Shown: positions 7,192-13,912 of the stretch, one piece after another
Numbering within the stretch: position 1 is the stretch's first letter
How the letters are laid out: every line of letters begins with the position of its first letter
Origin: UBA4823 sp034436035
GTDB lineage: Bacteria > Chloroflexota > Anaerolineae > Anaerolineales > UBA4823
Length of the DNA: 14,282 nt
NCBI GenBank assembly: GCA_034436035.1
Contig: DAOTVW010000121.1
Span: 1 to 14,282 of the forward strand
Direction of reading: 5' to 3'
Made by a program: the position numbers and the translations under genes
The notes under the pieces: model-generated
What the model saw: only the letters and a program-made list of their open reading frames with translations
Told to the model about the DNA's origin: nothing
Database searches by the model: none

Positions 7192-7205
7192 CCCTGAGAG
7201 AAAGG

Positions 7206-7236
7206 CTTGGGAGTTTGCTCTCAAGTTTTTTGTTTT
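7206..7236 (+). terminator. Intrinsic terminator in the metA leader
   Basis: The stem CTTGGGAG (7206-7213) with CTCTCAAG (7218-7225) has eight pairs including one G-U and a TTTG loop. It is followed immediately by TTTTTTGTTTT (7226-7236). It lies about 85 nt before the metA start and downstream of the operon promoter, so it can only make sense as a conditional terminator for metA-metY. Confidence 0.85.
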
Positions 7237-7322
7237 AATACTGGTTTTCTTTTCTATGCAATCGCTATCGTCCATTTTTTCGGCTATGAACTTTTTATCT
7301 TACATCACTTCTGGAGGTTACT

Positions 7323-8261
7323 ATGCCAATCATCATCCCTGATAAACTTCCGGCAAAGGAGATTTTGCAAGCGGAAAATATCTTTGTCATGAATGAAACG
7401 CGCGCCATCCATCAAGACATCCGGTCTCTTCGCATTGCCATACTCAATCTTATGCCTACCAAGATCGCGACTGAGACGCAGTTGTTGCGTTTGCTCGGAA
7501 ATACGCCCTTACAAGTGGAAGTGACGCTGTTGCGGACTAATTCGCACACAAGCAAGAATACCCCCGAAGAGCATTTGCTCACTTTCTATCAGACTTTTGC
7601 GGAGGTTAAAGATCAAAAGTTTGATGGCTTAATCATCACTGGTGCACCGGTGGAACATCTCCCTTTTGAAGAGGTGGACTATTGGGATGAATTGACAGAA
7701 ATCATGGATTGGGGATTGAAAAATGTGTTTTCCTTATTTTATATTTGCTGGGCAGCACAAGCGGCGCTCTATCATCAATTTGGCATCCCGAAATATCCCC
7801 TGCCAGCCAAAATGTTTGGGGTCTTTCCCCATCATATCCTTGAAAATCACGTCAAGCTTTTACGTGGTTTCGACGATGTGGTTTACGCACCGCATTCCCG
7901 TCACACCGAGGTACGCCGGGAGGACATTGAAAAAGTACCAGAGCTGAGGATATTACTCGAATCAGAAGAAGCGGGGGTTTACCTTGTGGCTACCCGCGAT
8001 GGACGACAAATTTTTGTAACGGGACATTCGGAATATGATCCATTGACGTTAAAGAGTGAATATGATCGTGATGTAGCTGCTGGATTACCGATCCATGTAC
8101 CCGTTAACTATTACCCGGATAATGATCCGCATCGCCCCCCAATTGTGAGCTGGCGCAGCCATGCGCACTTGTTATTTGCCAATTGGATCAACTATTACGT
8201 CTACCAAGAAACCCCCTACGACCTTAAGCGGTTTCAACGCTTTACGCCTATCGGTTTATGA
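7323..8261 (+). CDS. metA: Homoserine O-acetyltransferase (MetA family)
   Basis: This cytoplasmic enzyme acylates the hydroxyl of homoserine, the first committed step of methionine synthesis. The 312-residue length is typical of the MetA family. Catalytic residues fall at the family's standard numbers: Cys142 (YICWAAQA), His235 and Glu237 (TGHSEYD). Residue 111, in GAPVEHL, is Glu. In characterised MetA proteins Glu at this position goes with acetyl-CoA use and Gly with succinyl-CoA, so the product is more likely O-acetylhomoserine despite the common 'succinyltransferase' label. The adjacent O-acetylhomoserine sulfhydrylase agrees. ATG 7323 has GGAGG at 7313-7317 with a 5-nt gap. Expression is probably governed by the Met-codon attenuator upstream. 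Confidence 0.95.
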   Translation: MPIIIPDKLPAKEILQAENIFVMNETRAIHQDIRSLRIAILNLMPTKIATETQLLRLLGNTPLQVEVTLLRTNSHTSKNTPEEHLLTFYQTFAEVKDQKFDGLIITGAPVEHLPFEEVDYWDELTEIMDWGLKNVFSLFYICWAAQAALYHQFGIPKYPLPAKMFGVFPHHILENHVKLLRGFDDVVYAPHSRHTEVRREDIEKVPELRILLESEEAGVYLVATRDGRQIFVTGHSEYDPLTLKSEYDRDVAAGLPIHVPVNYYPDNDPHRPPIVSWRSHAHLLFANWINYYVYQETPYDLKRFQRFTPIGL

Positions 8262-8296
8262 AGCGATACAAATCAATGAAAAGAAAGGAATTAACA

Positions 8297-9589
8297 ATGA
8301 CAGAACAAAACCAACATCGACAATTTGGATTTACCACCCGCCAGCTGCATGCGGGGCAGAAAGCGGATCCGACCACGAATGCTATGGCGGTGCCGATTTA
8401 TCAAACCACTTCGTATGTATTCAAAGACACAGAACACGCTGCGCGTCTGTTCGCGCTGGAAGAAAGCGGCAATATCTACACTCGAATCATGAATCCAACC
8501 AGTGATGTGTTAGAGCAGCGCATCGCGGACTTAGAAGGGGGCGTGGGTGCATTAGCCGTAAGCTCGGGTCATGCAGCCCAAACCCATGCCATCTTTGCTT
8601 TAGCGGGTGCAGGAGATCATATTGTCTCTGCTTCTACATTGTATGGCGGCACGTATAACCAATTCGCCTACTCTTTTCCCCGTTTAGGGATTGAGGTGAC
8701 CTTTGTCGATCCCAGTAATGCGGAAAATTTTCGACGTGCTATTCGACCAAATACGAAACTACTCTATGGTGAAACGTTGGGAAACCCACGCATCAATGTG
8801 TTTCCCTTTGAAGAGGTTGCGAAGATTGGGCAGGAGTTCGGGATACCATTGATGATTGATAATACCTTTGCAACACCCTATCTGGCGCGGCCCTTTGAAT
8901 ATGGCGCAAACATCATCGTCCATTCGGCGACTAAATTCATAGGCGGACATGGCACTTCCATTGGCGGTTTAATTGTAGATGGTGGAAATTTTGAATGGAA
9001 AGGGAATCCACGCTTCCCCAATTTCAATACGCCTGATCCATCTTATCATGGATTGGTTTATGCTTCTCTCGGTGCAGCGGCGTTTATCCTCAAGGCGCGT
9101 GTGCAGATTCTACGCGATTTTGGTGGTTGTATCTCTCCCTTTAATTCGTTCTTATTTTTACAAGGCTTGGAAACGTTGAGCTTGCGCATGGAACGGCATG
9201 TCGCCAATGCCCAAAAGGTAGCAGAATTTTTAGATAGCCATCCGAAAGTGTCGTGGGTCACATACCCCGGTTTGCCTGGGCATCCAGATTATGCTGCTGC
9301 CCGGAAATACTTGCCCAAGGGGGCTGGCGCAATCCTGGGTTTTGGTATCAAAGGCGGAGCGCCGGCGGGCAAAAAATTCATTGAAAGTTTGCAGCTCTTT
9401 AGTCACCTGGCAAACGTGGGTGATGCAAAAAGTTTGGCGATTCACCCCGCCACCACCACGCATAGTCAATTGAATGAGGAACAACTGCTCAGCGCAGGAG
9501 TTTCACCCGATTTCGTCCGTTTGAGCATAGGGTTGGAAGATATTGAGGATATTTTGTGGGATCTCGAACAAGCGCTTAGCAAAGCATAA
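8297..9589 (+). CDS. metY: O-acetylhomoserine sulfhydrylase (PLP-dependent)
   Basis: This cytoplasmic Cys/Met-metabolism PLP enzyme of 430 residues joins O-acetylhomoserine with sulfide to give homocysteine. The PLP lysine is Lys213 in VHSATKFIGGHGT, with the cofactor-binding Asp188 in MIDNTFATPY. The length and the inserted loop around FNTPDPSYHGLVY fit the sulfhydrylase branch rather than the shorter (~390-residue) cystathionine gamma-synthases. I chose ATG 8297 because AAAGGAA lies at 8284-8290; ATG 8258, overlapping the metA stop, would add 13 residues with no homologous look. It is 35 bp downstream of metA and co-transcribed with it. No T-rich terminator follows; the nearest structure is the palindrome at 9601-9628. 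Confidence 0.95.
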   Translation: MTEQNQHRQFGFTTRQLHAGQKADPTTNAMAVPIYQTTSYVFKDTEHAARLFALEESGNIYTRIMNPTSDVLEQRIADLEGGVGALAVSSGHAAQTHAIFALAGAGDHIVSASTLYGGTYNQFAYSFPRLGIEVTFVDPSNAENFRRAIRPNTKLLYGETLGNPRINVFPFEEVAKIGQEFGIPLMIDNTFATPYLARPFEYGANIIVHSATKFIGGHGTSIGGLIVDGGNFEWKGNPRFPNFNTPDPSYHGLVYASLGAAAFILKARVQILRDFGGCISPFNSFLFLQGLETLSLRMERHVANAQKVAEFLDSHPKVSWVTYPGLPGHPDYAAARKYLPKGAGAILGFGIKGGAPAGKKFIESLQLFSHLANVGDAKSLAIHPATTTHSQLNEEQLLSAGVSPDFVRLSIGLEDIEDILWDLEQALSKA

Positions 9590-9600
9590 TATTGAGGTAA

Positions 9601-9872
9601 GTAGGGCGGGAAGGGAATCCCGCTCTACGGGTTGTCGGGTATGGAGCCCCGACCCATTCCGGTTTGTATCGGTGGGGCCTCAAGTCCCGCCTCAGTTCAT
9701 GGAAGTCCACTAAAGCGGACTCATAATGAGTCGGTTTCAACCGACTTGTATGCTTTGAGCAGGGGATTTATCCCCGGCGGAATTGCGGTACCAAGGGTAT
9801 GGAAACCCGCCCTAAGGGTTGTCGGGTATAGAAAGCCGCCCTACGGATGGTAGGAAGGGAAACCCGCCCTAC
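9601..9872. repeat. Cluster of REP-like short palindromes
   Basis: The 360-bp gap after metY is mostly palindromes. They include GTAGGGCGGGA (9601-9611) with TCCCGCTCTAC (9618-9628), AGTCCACTAAAGCGGACT (9704-9721), AGTCGGTTTCAACCGACT (9729-9746), GGGGATTTATCCCC (9762-9775), and repeated units of the form GGGTATGGAAACCCGCCC, GGGTTGTCGGGTAT (twice, near 9629 and 9817) and GGAAACCCGCCCTAC (up to 9872). The outermost GTAGGGCGGG (9601-9610) and CCCGCCCTAC (9863-9872) are also reverse complements, so the cluster as a whole has inverted ends. I see no gene in it. Confidence 0.75.
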
Positions 9873-9884
9873 AAAAGAAAATCA

Positions 9885-9913
9885 TTGACGATAAAATGAG
9901 AAGGGGATATAAT
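9885..9913 (+). promoter_or_regulatory. Predicted sigma-70 promoter of the riboswitch-ABC operon
   Basis: TTGACG (9885-9890) and a perfect TATAAT (9908-9913) are exactly 17 bp apart. Transcription would start near 9920, right at the beginning of the predicted aptamer, leaving a leader of about 235 nt before the first start codon. Confidence 0.8.
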
Positions 9914-9918
9914 CCCAT

Positions 9919-10016
9919 CACTCCGAGCTTGAAAGCCTAAAAGGTAGCCCTCATGGCGATCGAGCCGGTCATCGGAAACGATGACCCCGGTTGGGTGTGG
10001 AAACACCTCAGCCCCC
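9919..10016 (+). promoter_or_regulatory. Putative molybdenum-cofactor (Moco/Tuco-type) riboswitch aptamer
   Basis: The leader begins CACTCCGAGC, continues with GCCCTCATGGCGA and GAGCCGG, and contains two hairpins capped by GNRA loops: GGTCATCG (9967-9974) with CGATGACC (9979-9986) around GAAA, and GGTGT (9994-9998) with ACACC (10003-10007) around GGAA. GCCGG before and CCCGG after the first hairpin extend it. This order of conserved blocks matches my recollection of the Moco RNA motif, which responds to molybdenum (or tungsten) cofactor and often precedes molybdate transport genes. The downstream importer fits. I could not run a covariance model, and the exact 3' edge and the Moco versus Tuco choice are open. 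Confidence 0.68.
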
Positions 10017-10067
10017 CGTCTTGTCCCCTCTTCGAAAACTTTTTTCAAAGAGGGAGCAGACCTTGGA

Positions 10068-10125
10068 AAGGAGGAACAGCCGAGCTGTTATTAACGCTGT
10101 CTCCTTACCAGGGAGACAGTTTTTT
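10068..10125 (+). terminator. Terminator/antiterminator of the riboswitch
   Basis: The terminator is CTGTCTCC (10097-10104) with GGAGACAG (10112-10119), eight perfect pairs, followed by six T at 10120-10125. A competing stem is visible: AAGGAGGAACAGC (10068-10080) can pair with GCTGTCTCCTT (10096-10106) through 11 pairs and a 2-nt bulge, which would destroy the terminator. A small local hairpin AACAGC-CGA-GCTGTT (10075-10089) could in turn occupy the antiterminator strand. Upstream, CCCTCTT (10026-10032) with AAGAGGG (10048-10054) forms another stem-loop linking the aptamer to this platform. Confidence 0.8.
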
Positions 10126-10156
10126 GTTAATCAAAAGAAAAGACAGAGGAGTGTGT

Positions 10157-10927
10157 ATGGGAATGCAACCACTTTACAATTTGCTTCAACCAACTCTCGA
10201 AATGGGAGTGACCAAAGCGGTTTATGTGGGATTATATTGGACTGCAGTAGTGGTTGAGATAGCAGGAGAACAACGTTGTGGTTTAGCTGCAACGATGGGA
10301 GATGAATCGCATCATTTCACCAACGAACCGGCAATCCCCCAGGCTGGCTTTTTGAATTCAATCCCCGCATACGAATTAGCCAGCTGGATTCAATCAACCA
10401 GTCCCAGCCAGGTTTCCATTGGGATGGCGGCGATCAATGCTCTGTTGCCGCGTAATCCACAACTCTGGCAAGACATCAATGCCGAAGAAGTGATTGCCAA
10501 ACACGGAAAAGATAAAAATGTAGCCCTGATCGGTCATTTCCCCTTTGTGCCGCGTTTGAAAAATCGAGTAGGAAACCTATGGGTGTTAGAACAAAATCCT
10601 CACCCTGGTGATTTGCCAGCCCAGGCAGCCGATGAAATCCTTCCTCAAGCAGATATCGTCGCCATTACCTCGATGACATTATTAAATCGTACCTTTGATC
10701 ATTTAATCACCTTGCCCCGCAAAGATGCGCTGGTCTTATTATTAGGACCCACTACTCCTCTTTCTCCGCAGTTATTTGAATTAGGTGTGAAGATTCTCTC
10801 AGGATCCGTCGTTGAAAAAATGGATACGGTAATTCAGGGTGTGATCCAGGGAGCTAACTTTCATCAGCTACACCAATTAGGTGTTCGGCTGGTATCTATC
10901 CAACGCGAAGGAGTTGCCCAAAAATGA
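10157..10927 (+). CDS. DUF364/DUF4213-family protein, putative metal-chelation protein
   Basis: The 256-residue cytoplasmic protein appears to have an N-terminal DUF4213-like part (about 1-85, with CGLAATM and PAYELASWI) and a DUF364 Rossmann-like part (about 95-250: NVALIGHFPFVPRLK, ILPQADIVAITSMTLLNRTFDHL, LLGPTTPLSPQLFELGV, LSGSVVEK). Family members are annotated as putative heavy-metal chelation proteins and are frequently beside metal or cofactor importers; no enzymatic activity is established that I know of. I chose ATG 10157 because GAGGAG (10146-10151) lies 5 nt upstream. The frame is open back to 9953, but that part coincides with the riboswitch and terminator and is not coding. The last codon overlaps the next start (ATGA at 10924-10927). 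Confidence 0.82.
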   Translation: MGMQPLYNLLQPTLEMGVTKAVYVGLYWTAVVVEIAGEQRCGLAATMGDESHHFTNEPAIPQAGFLNSIPAYELASWIQSTSPSQVSIGMAAINALLPRNPQLWQDINAEEVIAKHGKDKNVALIGHFPFVPRLKNRVGNLWVLEQNPHPGDLPAQAADEILPQADIVAITSMTLLNRTFDHLITLPRKDALVLLLGPTTPLSPQLFELGVKILSGSVVEKMDTVIQGVIQGANFHQLHQLGVRLVSIQREGVAQK

Positions 10928-12111
10928 AGCACACACGCAATACAATCATGACCATTCTCATCCTTCTTGGCATTCTGACTGCTTGTGCACCGGCGGTCCA
11001 GCCGGCTGCGAACACCGTAGAAAGCCCCACTCAAGTGGTAATGACAGAAGCACCTCAGGCGATGCCATCCCCGACAGTCGAAATTCCCAATCCGACCGCT
11101 GCTTCCACTGAAACGGTGGCTGGGATTACGATCACGGATGCGTTAAACCGACAAGTCAATCTTCCCAGTGCTCCAATGCGTATTGTCATTACCGGCAAGG
11201 CTCTCTTCATGTTAGCGGATGCAGCATACACATTTCCTGAAGCGCTGCAACGGGTGATTGGTTTGGGGAATGCCGGACAAGGGTCGGGTAATTTTATCAA
11301 ATTGATTGACCCGAATTATGGCCAAAAAGAGGTTTTGGCAGGGGATGCTGGTGCTGAGCAAGTTGCTGCATTAAAACCGGATTTGGTTATTTTGAAGAGT
11401 TATCTGGCGGAAACGGTGGGTAAACCAATTGAACAATTGCAAATACCGGTTGTGTATGTGGATTTTGAGACGCCTGAAAGTTACGTACGGGATTTAGCCA
11501 TCTTTGGTGAGGTATTTCAAGATCCAGAACGAGCTAAATCTATTCAGGATTATTATCAAAACAAGATTAATGAAATTGCAAATGTCGTTGAGAAAGCTCA
11601 GAAAAAACCGCGTGTTTTACTTCTTTATTACACCGATAAAGATGGGAAAGTAGCTTTCAATGTACCACCATTAGAATGGATGCAGACCAAAATGGTTCAA
11701 ATGGCTGGCGGAGAACCAGCATGGGTGGATGCCAATCCAGCCAAGGGTTGGACGCAAGTTACTTTAGAACAAATTGCAGCTTGGGACGCTGATCAGGTGT
11801 ATATCATCTCGTATAATAAAAACCCTACGGATATCGTCAAACAATTAAAGGACGATGCTGCCTGGAAGGAGTTGCGAGCGGTCAAAGAGAACCAGCTTTA
11901 TGCTTTTGCTGGGGATTTATATAGTTGGGATCAACCGGATGTACGCTGGATCTTAGGTTTGACCTGGCTTGCCGGCCGAATGCACCCCGATTTGTTCCCT
12001 AACCTCGACATCGTTGCTGAAGCAAAAACCTTTTATAAAACCTTGTATGGTTTAGACCAGGCATATTTTGATCAAAATATCCGTCCTACCTTTAAGGGAG
12101 ATCTGCCCTAA
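10924..12111 (+). CDS. ABC transporter substrate-binding lipoprotein (BtuF/MolA-like)
   Basis: The 395-residue protein has a lipoprotein signal peptide with lipobox L18-T-A-C21, so it should be lipid-anchored on the outer face of the membrane. A Pro/Thr/Ser-rich linker (about 22-65) leads to a class III periplasmic-binding fold (PF01497-like, about 70-370), with VNLPSAPMRIVI at the start, LKPDLVILKS in lobe 1 and ELRAVKENQLYAF near the end. This fold captures chelated iron, cobalamin or, in MolA-type members, molybdate/tungstate. The riboswitch upstream of the operon favours Mo or W oxyanions here; that is an inference. AAGGAG is at 10908-10913. It overlaps the neighbouring genes by 4 and 1 nt. 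Confidence 0.9.
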   Translation: MKHTRNTIMTILILLGILTACAPAVQPAANTVESPTQVVMTEAPQAMPSPTVEIPNPTAASTETVAGITITDALNRQVNLPSAPMRIVITGKALFMLADAAYTFPEALQRVIGLGNAGQGSGNFIKLIDPNYGQKEVLAGDAGAEQVAALKPDLVILKSYLAETVGKPIEQLQIPVVYVDFETPESYVRDLAIFGEVFQDPERAKSIQDYYQNKINEIANVVEKAQKKPRVLLLYYTDKDGKVAFNVPPLEWMQTKMVQMAGGEPAWVDANPAKGWTQVTLEQIAAWDADQVYIISYNKNPTDIVKQLKDDAAWKELRAVKENQLYAFAGDLYSWDQPDVRWILGLTWLAGRMHPDLFPNLDIVAEAKTFYKTLYGLDQAYFDQNIRPTFKGDLP

Positions 12112-13139
12112 TGGAACTCAGTGATGCCGTTCAGGAAGTACGAACGCGCACCAATCATCATCAGACATGGATTTGGGCGCTGGGCATAGGCTTGATTGCT
12201 TTACTGTGGATATCGTTGTTTTTTGGTAGATATCCTACACTGGGATTTATTCACTGGGAAAAACTCGCCAGCGATGACCTGGCTCAGCGCCTTGTTTTGA
12301 ATTTGCGTCTTCCACGCTTATTGACCGCCATCATGCTCGGGATGACATTAAGTGCAGCCGGGATGGTGTTTCAACTTTTATTTAATAACCCATTAGTGGA
12401 ACCGGGTTTTTTAGGTGTCTCACAAGGAGCTGCTTTTGGCGCTGCGTTTTGTATTGTCTTCCTAAGTGGATCCGCTATACTGATTCAAAGTTTTTCTGCC
12501 ATTTTTGCGTTTCTCGGCCTGGGTGCTTCGGTATTCTTAGCCCATCGTTTGCATTATGGCGGTTGGATTTTGCGTCTAGTTTTGGCTGGAATTGCCGTTT
12601 CGGCGTTCTTTTCTGCTGGTTTAGGTTTATTAAAATATATGGCTGACCCATTGCGTCAATTGCCTGAAATCACCTTTTGGTTATTGGGAAGTTTGGCAAG
12701 CATAACCTGGGTAAAATTCATTTCCATCATTCCCTTCACTTTGATTGGTTTGCTTATCCTATTCCTCTTTCGGTGGCGAATTAACATCCTCTCACTAACC
12801 GATGATGTTGCTTTTTCCCTGGGGGCAAATCCAGGCCGAGAGCGTACGTTGTTGATGGTGGCAGCGGTCTTGCCCACCGCAGCGATGATTTCGGTGGCAG
12901 GCATGGTTGGGTGGGTGGGGTTAATCACCCCCCATATTGCGCGGCGTCTGTTTGGCAGTGATGCCCGTTTTAGCTTACCTGCAGCAATGTTGATTGGCGC
13001 ATTCTTTACAGTGATCTGTGACAATATCAGCCGAACCGTACTGGCTGGGGAAATACCATTAGGTATTCTCACTTCCTTACTTGGTGCTGTCACATTCTTG
13101 ATCTTGATGATGGCACGCCCGATCAAGGTTAAGTCATGA
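12111..13139 (+). CDS. FecCD/BtuC-type ABC transporter permease
   Basis: This 342-residue integral membrane protein has about ten hydrophobic segments. Family signatures include RLPRLLTAIMLGMTLSAAG, NNPLVEPGFLGVSQGA (periplasmic side of early helices) and the cytoplasmic coupling region AGMVGWVGLITPHIARRL near residue 265. It would form the homodimeric channel of a type II importer with the ATPase that follows. Its start overlaps the stop of the binding-protein gene (TAATG, 12109-12113), and its stop overlaps the ATPase start (ATGA at 13136-13139), indicating strict translational coupling. Confidence 0.94.
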   Translation: MELSDAVQEVRTRTNHHQTWIWALGIGLIALLWISLFFGRYPTLGFIHWEKLASDDLAQRLVLNLRLPRLLTAIMLGMTLSAAGMVFQLLFNNPLVEPGFLGVSQGAAFGAAFCIVFLSGSAILIQSFSAIFAFLGLGASVFLAHRLHYGGWILRLVLAGIAVSAFFSAGLGLLKYMADPLRQLPEITFWLLGSLASITWVKFISIIPFTLIGLLILFLFRWRINILSLTDDVAFSLGANPGRERTLLMVAAVLPTAAMISVAGMVGWVGLITPHIARRLFGSDARFSLPAAMLIGAFFTVICDNISRTVLAGEIPLGILTSLLGAVTFLILMMARPIKVKS

Positions 13140-13912
13140 CAAACCCAATTATGGAATTTGAACAGGTGACATTCGGATATTCCCGCAACGCAGAAGCGGT
13201 GGTTAAGAGCCTTCAGTTTAATCTGCGGCGCGGAAAAATGACAGCCATTTTAGGAAGCAATGGGGCCGGGAAGACAACACTTTTACATCTCGCGTTAGGT
13301 ATCCTCACTCCTTGGCAGGGCATGATTCGGTTAGAAGGTCACGATTTGCATTCGTACACACGGCGGGAGATCGGAAAACGCATAGCCCTTGTGCCGCAAA
13401 TGGAACAAATGGTATTCGAATATTCGGTGTTAGATTTTATTTTAATGGGGCGGGCACCCCACTTGCCAACCTTAGGGCAGCCGGGTGAGGAGGATGTGCA
13501 AAGTGCATTTCAGGCTTTAAAACGGGTTGGAATTGAGGAGTTGTGGGATCACTCCCTTAGTGCGTTGAGCGGCGGCGAGCGCCAACTGGTTTTGATTGCG
13601 CGAGCATTAACCCAAGAACCGCAGATCTTATTTTTAGATGAACCAACCGCTCATCTTGACCTGCATAACAGCGCCAATTTAGTGCAGTTGTTCCGCCAAC
13701 TAAAAAGTCAGGGTGTGACACTGGTGATTACCAGCCATGATCCCCAAATTGTCTATGCTGTGGCAGATGATGTGTTGCTTCTCAAAGGGGGGAGAGTGTT
13801 GGCGTATGGACAATTAGGGGACACATTGAATGAGAGTTTGTTAAGTGAGTTATATCGCTTGCCGATTCGTGTGCATGATTTAGATGGTAAAAAAGTGGTG
13901 CAATGGCTGTAA
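13136..13912 (+). CDS. ABC transporter ATP-binding protein (BtuD/FecE/MolC-like)
   Basis: This 258-residue ATPase would power the importer. Visible motifs are Walker A GSNGAGKTT (40-48), Q-loop Gln88, signature LSGGERQ (144-150), Walker B ILFLDEPT (164-171) and the switch His201 (TSHD). All key residues are intact. The sequence style is that of FecE/BtuD-type importers rather than ModC-type molybdate ATPases, as it lacks the extra C-terminal ~100-residue MOP/TOBE domain. If the cargo is molybdate, the system would therefore be of the MolBC class and not ModABC. Confidence 0.95.
   Translation: MTNPIMEFEQVTFGYSRNAEAVVKSLQFNLRRGKMTAILGSNGAGKTTLLHLALGILTPWQGMIRLEGHDLHSYTRREIGKRIALVPQMEQMVFEYSVLDFILMGRAPHLPTLGQPGEEDVQSAFQALKRVGIEELWDHSLSALSGGERQLVLIARALTQEPQILFLDEPTAHLDLHNSANLVQLFRQLKSQGVTLVITSHDPQIVYAVADDVLLLKGGRVLAYGQLGDTLNESLLSELYRLPIRVHDLDGKKVVQWL

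Noticed and set aside
6982..7275. A 97-codon minus-strand open frame across the metA leader.
   Set aside because: It lies antisense to the promoter, leader peptide and terminator, has no clear ribosome-binding site and gives an unremarkable translation.
7019..7322. S-box (SAM-I) riboswitch or T-box upstream of metA, suggested by GGTGC and GCAACC-like pieces and by AAGGCGGAGCAACC.
   Set aside because: The pieces occur in the wrong order for an S-box, and the T-box core TGGNACCGCG is absent. The Met-codon leader peptide explains the region better.
9601..9628. Intrinsic terminator for metA-metY.
   Set aside because: The hairpin is strong but has no T-tract after it; it is grouped with the repeated palindromes instead.
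9601..9872. CRISPR array or phage attachment site.
   Set aside because: The repeated units differ in sequence and spacing, are themselves palindromic, and have no uniform spacers or cas genes nearby.
9953..10156. N-terminal extension of the DUF364 gene: the frame is open from ATG 9953.
   Set aside because: This stretch coincides with the riboswitch hairpins and the intrinsic terminator, its translation does not resemble the family, and ATG 10157 has a proper GAGGAG site 5 nt upstream.
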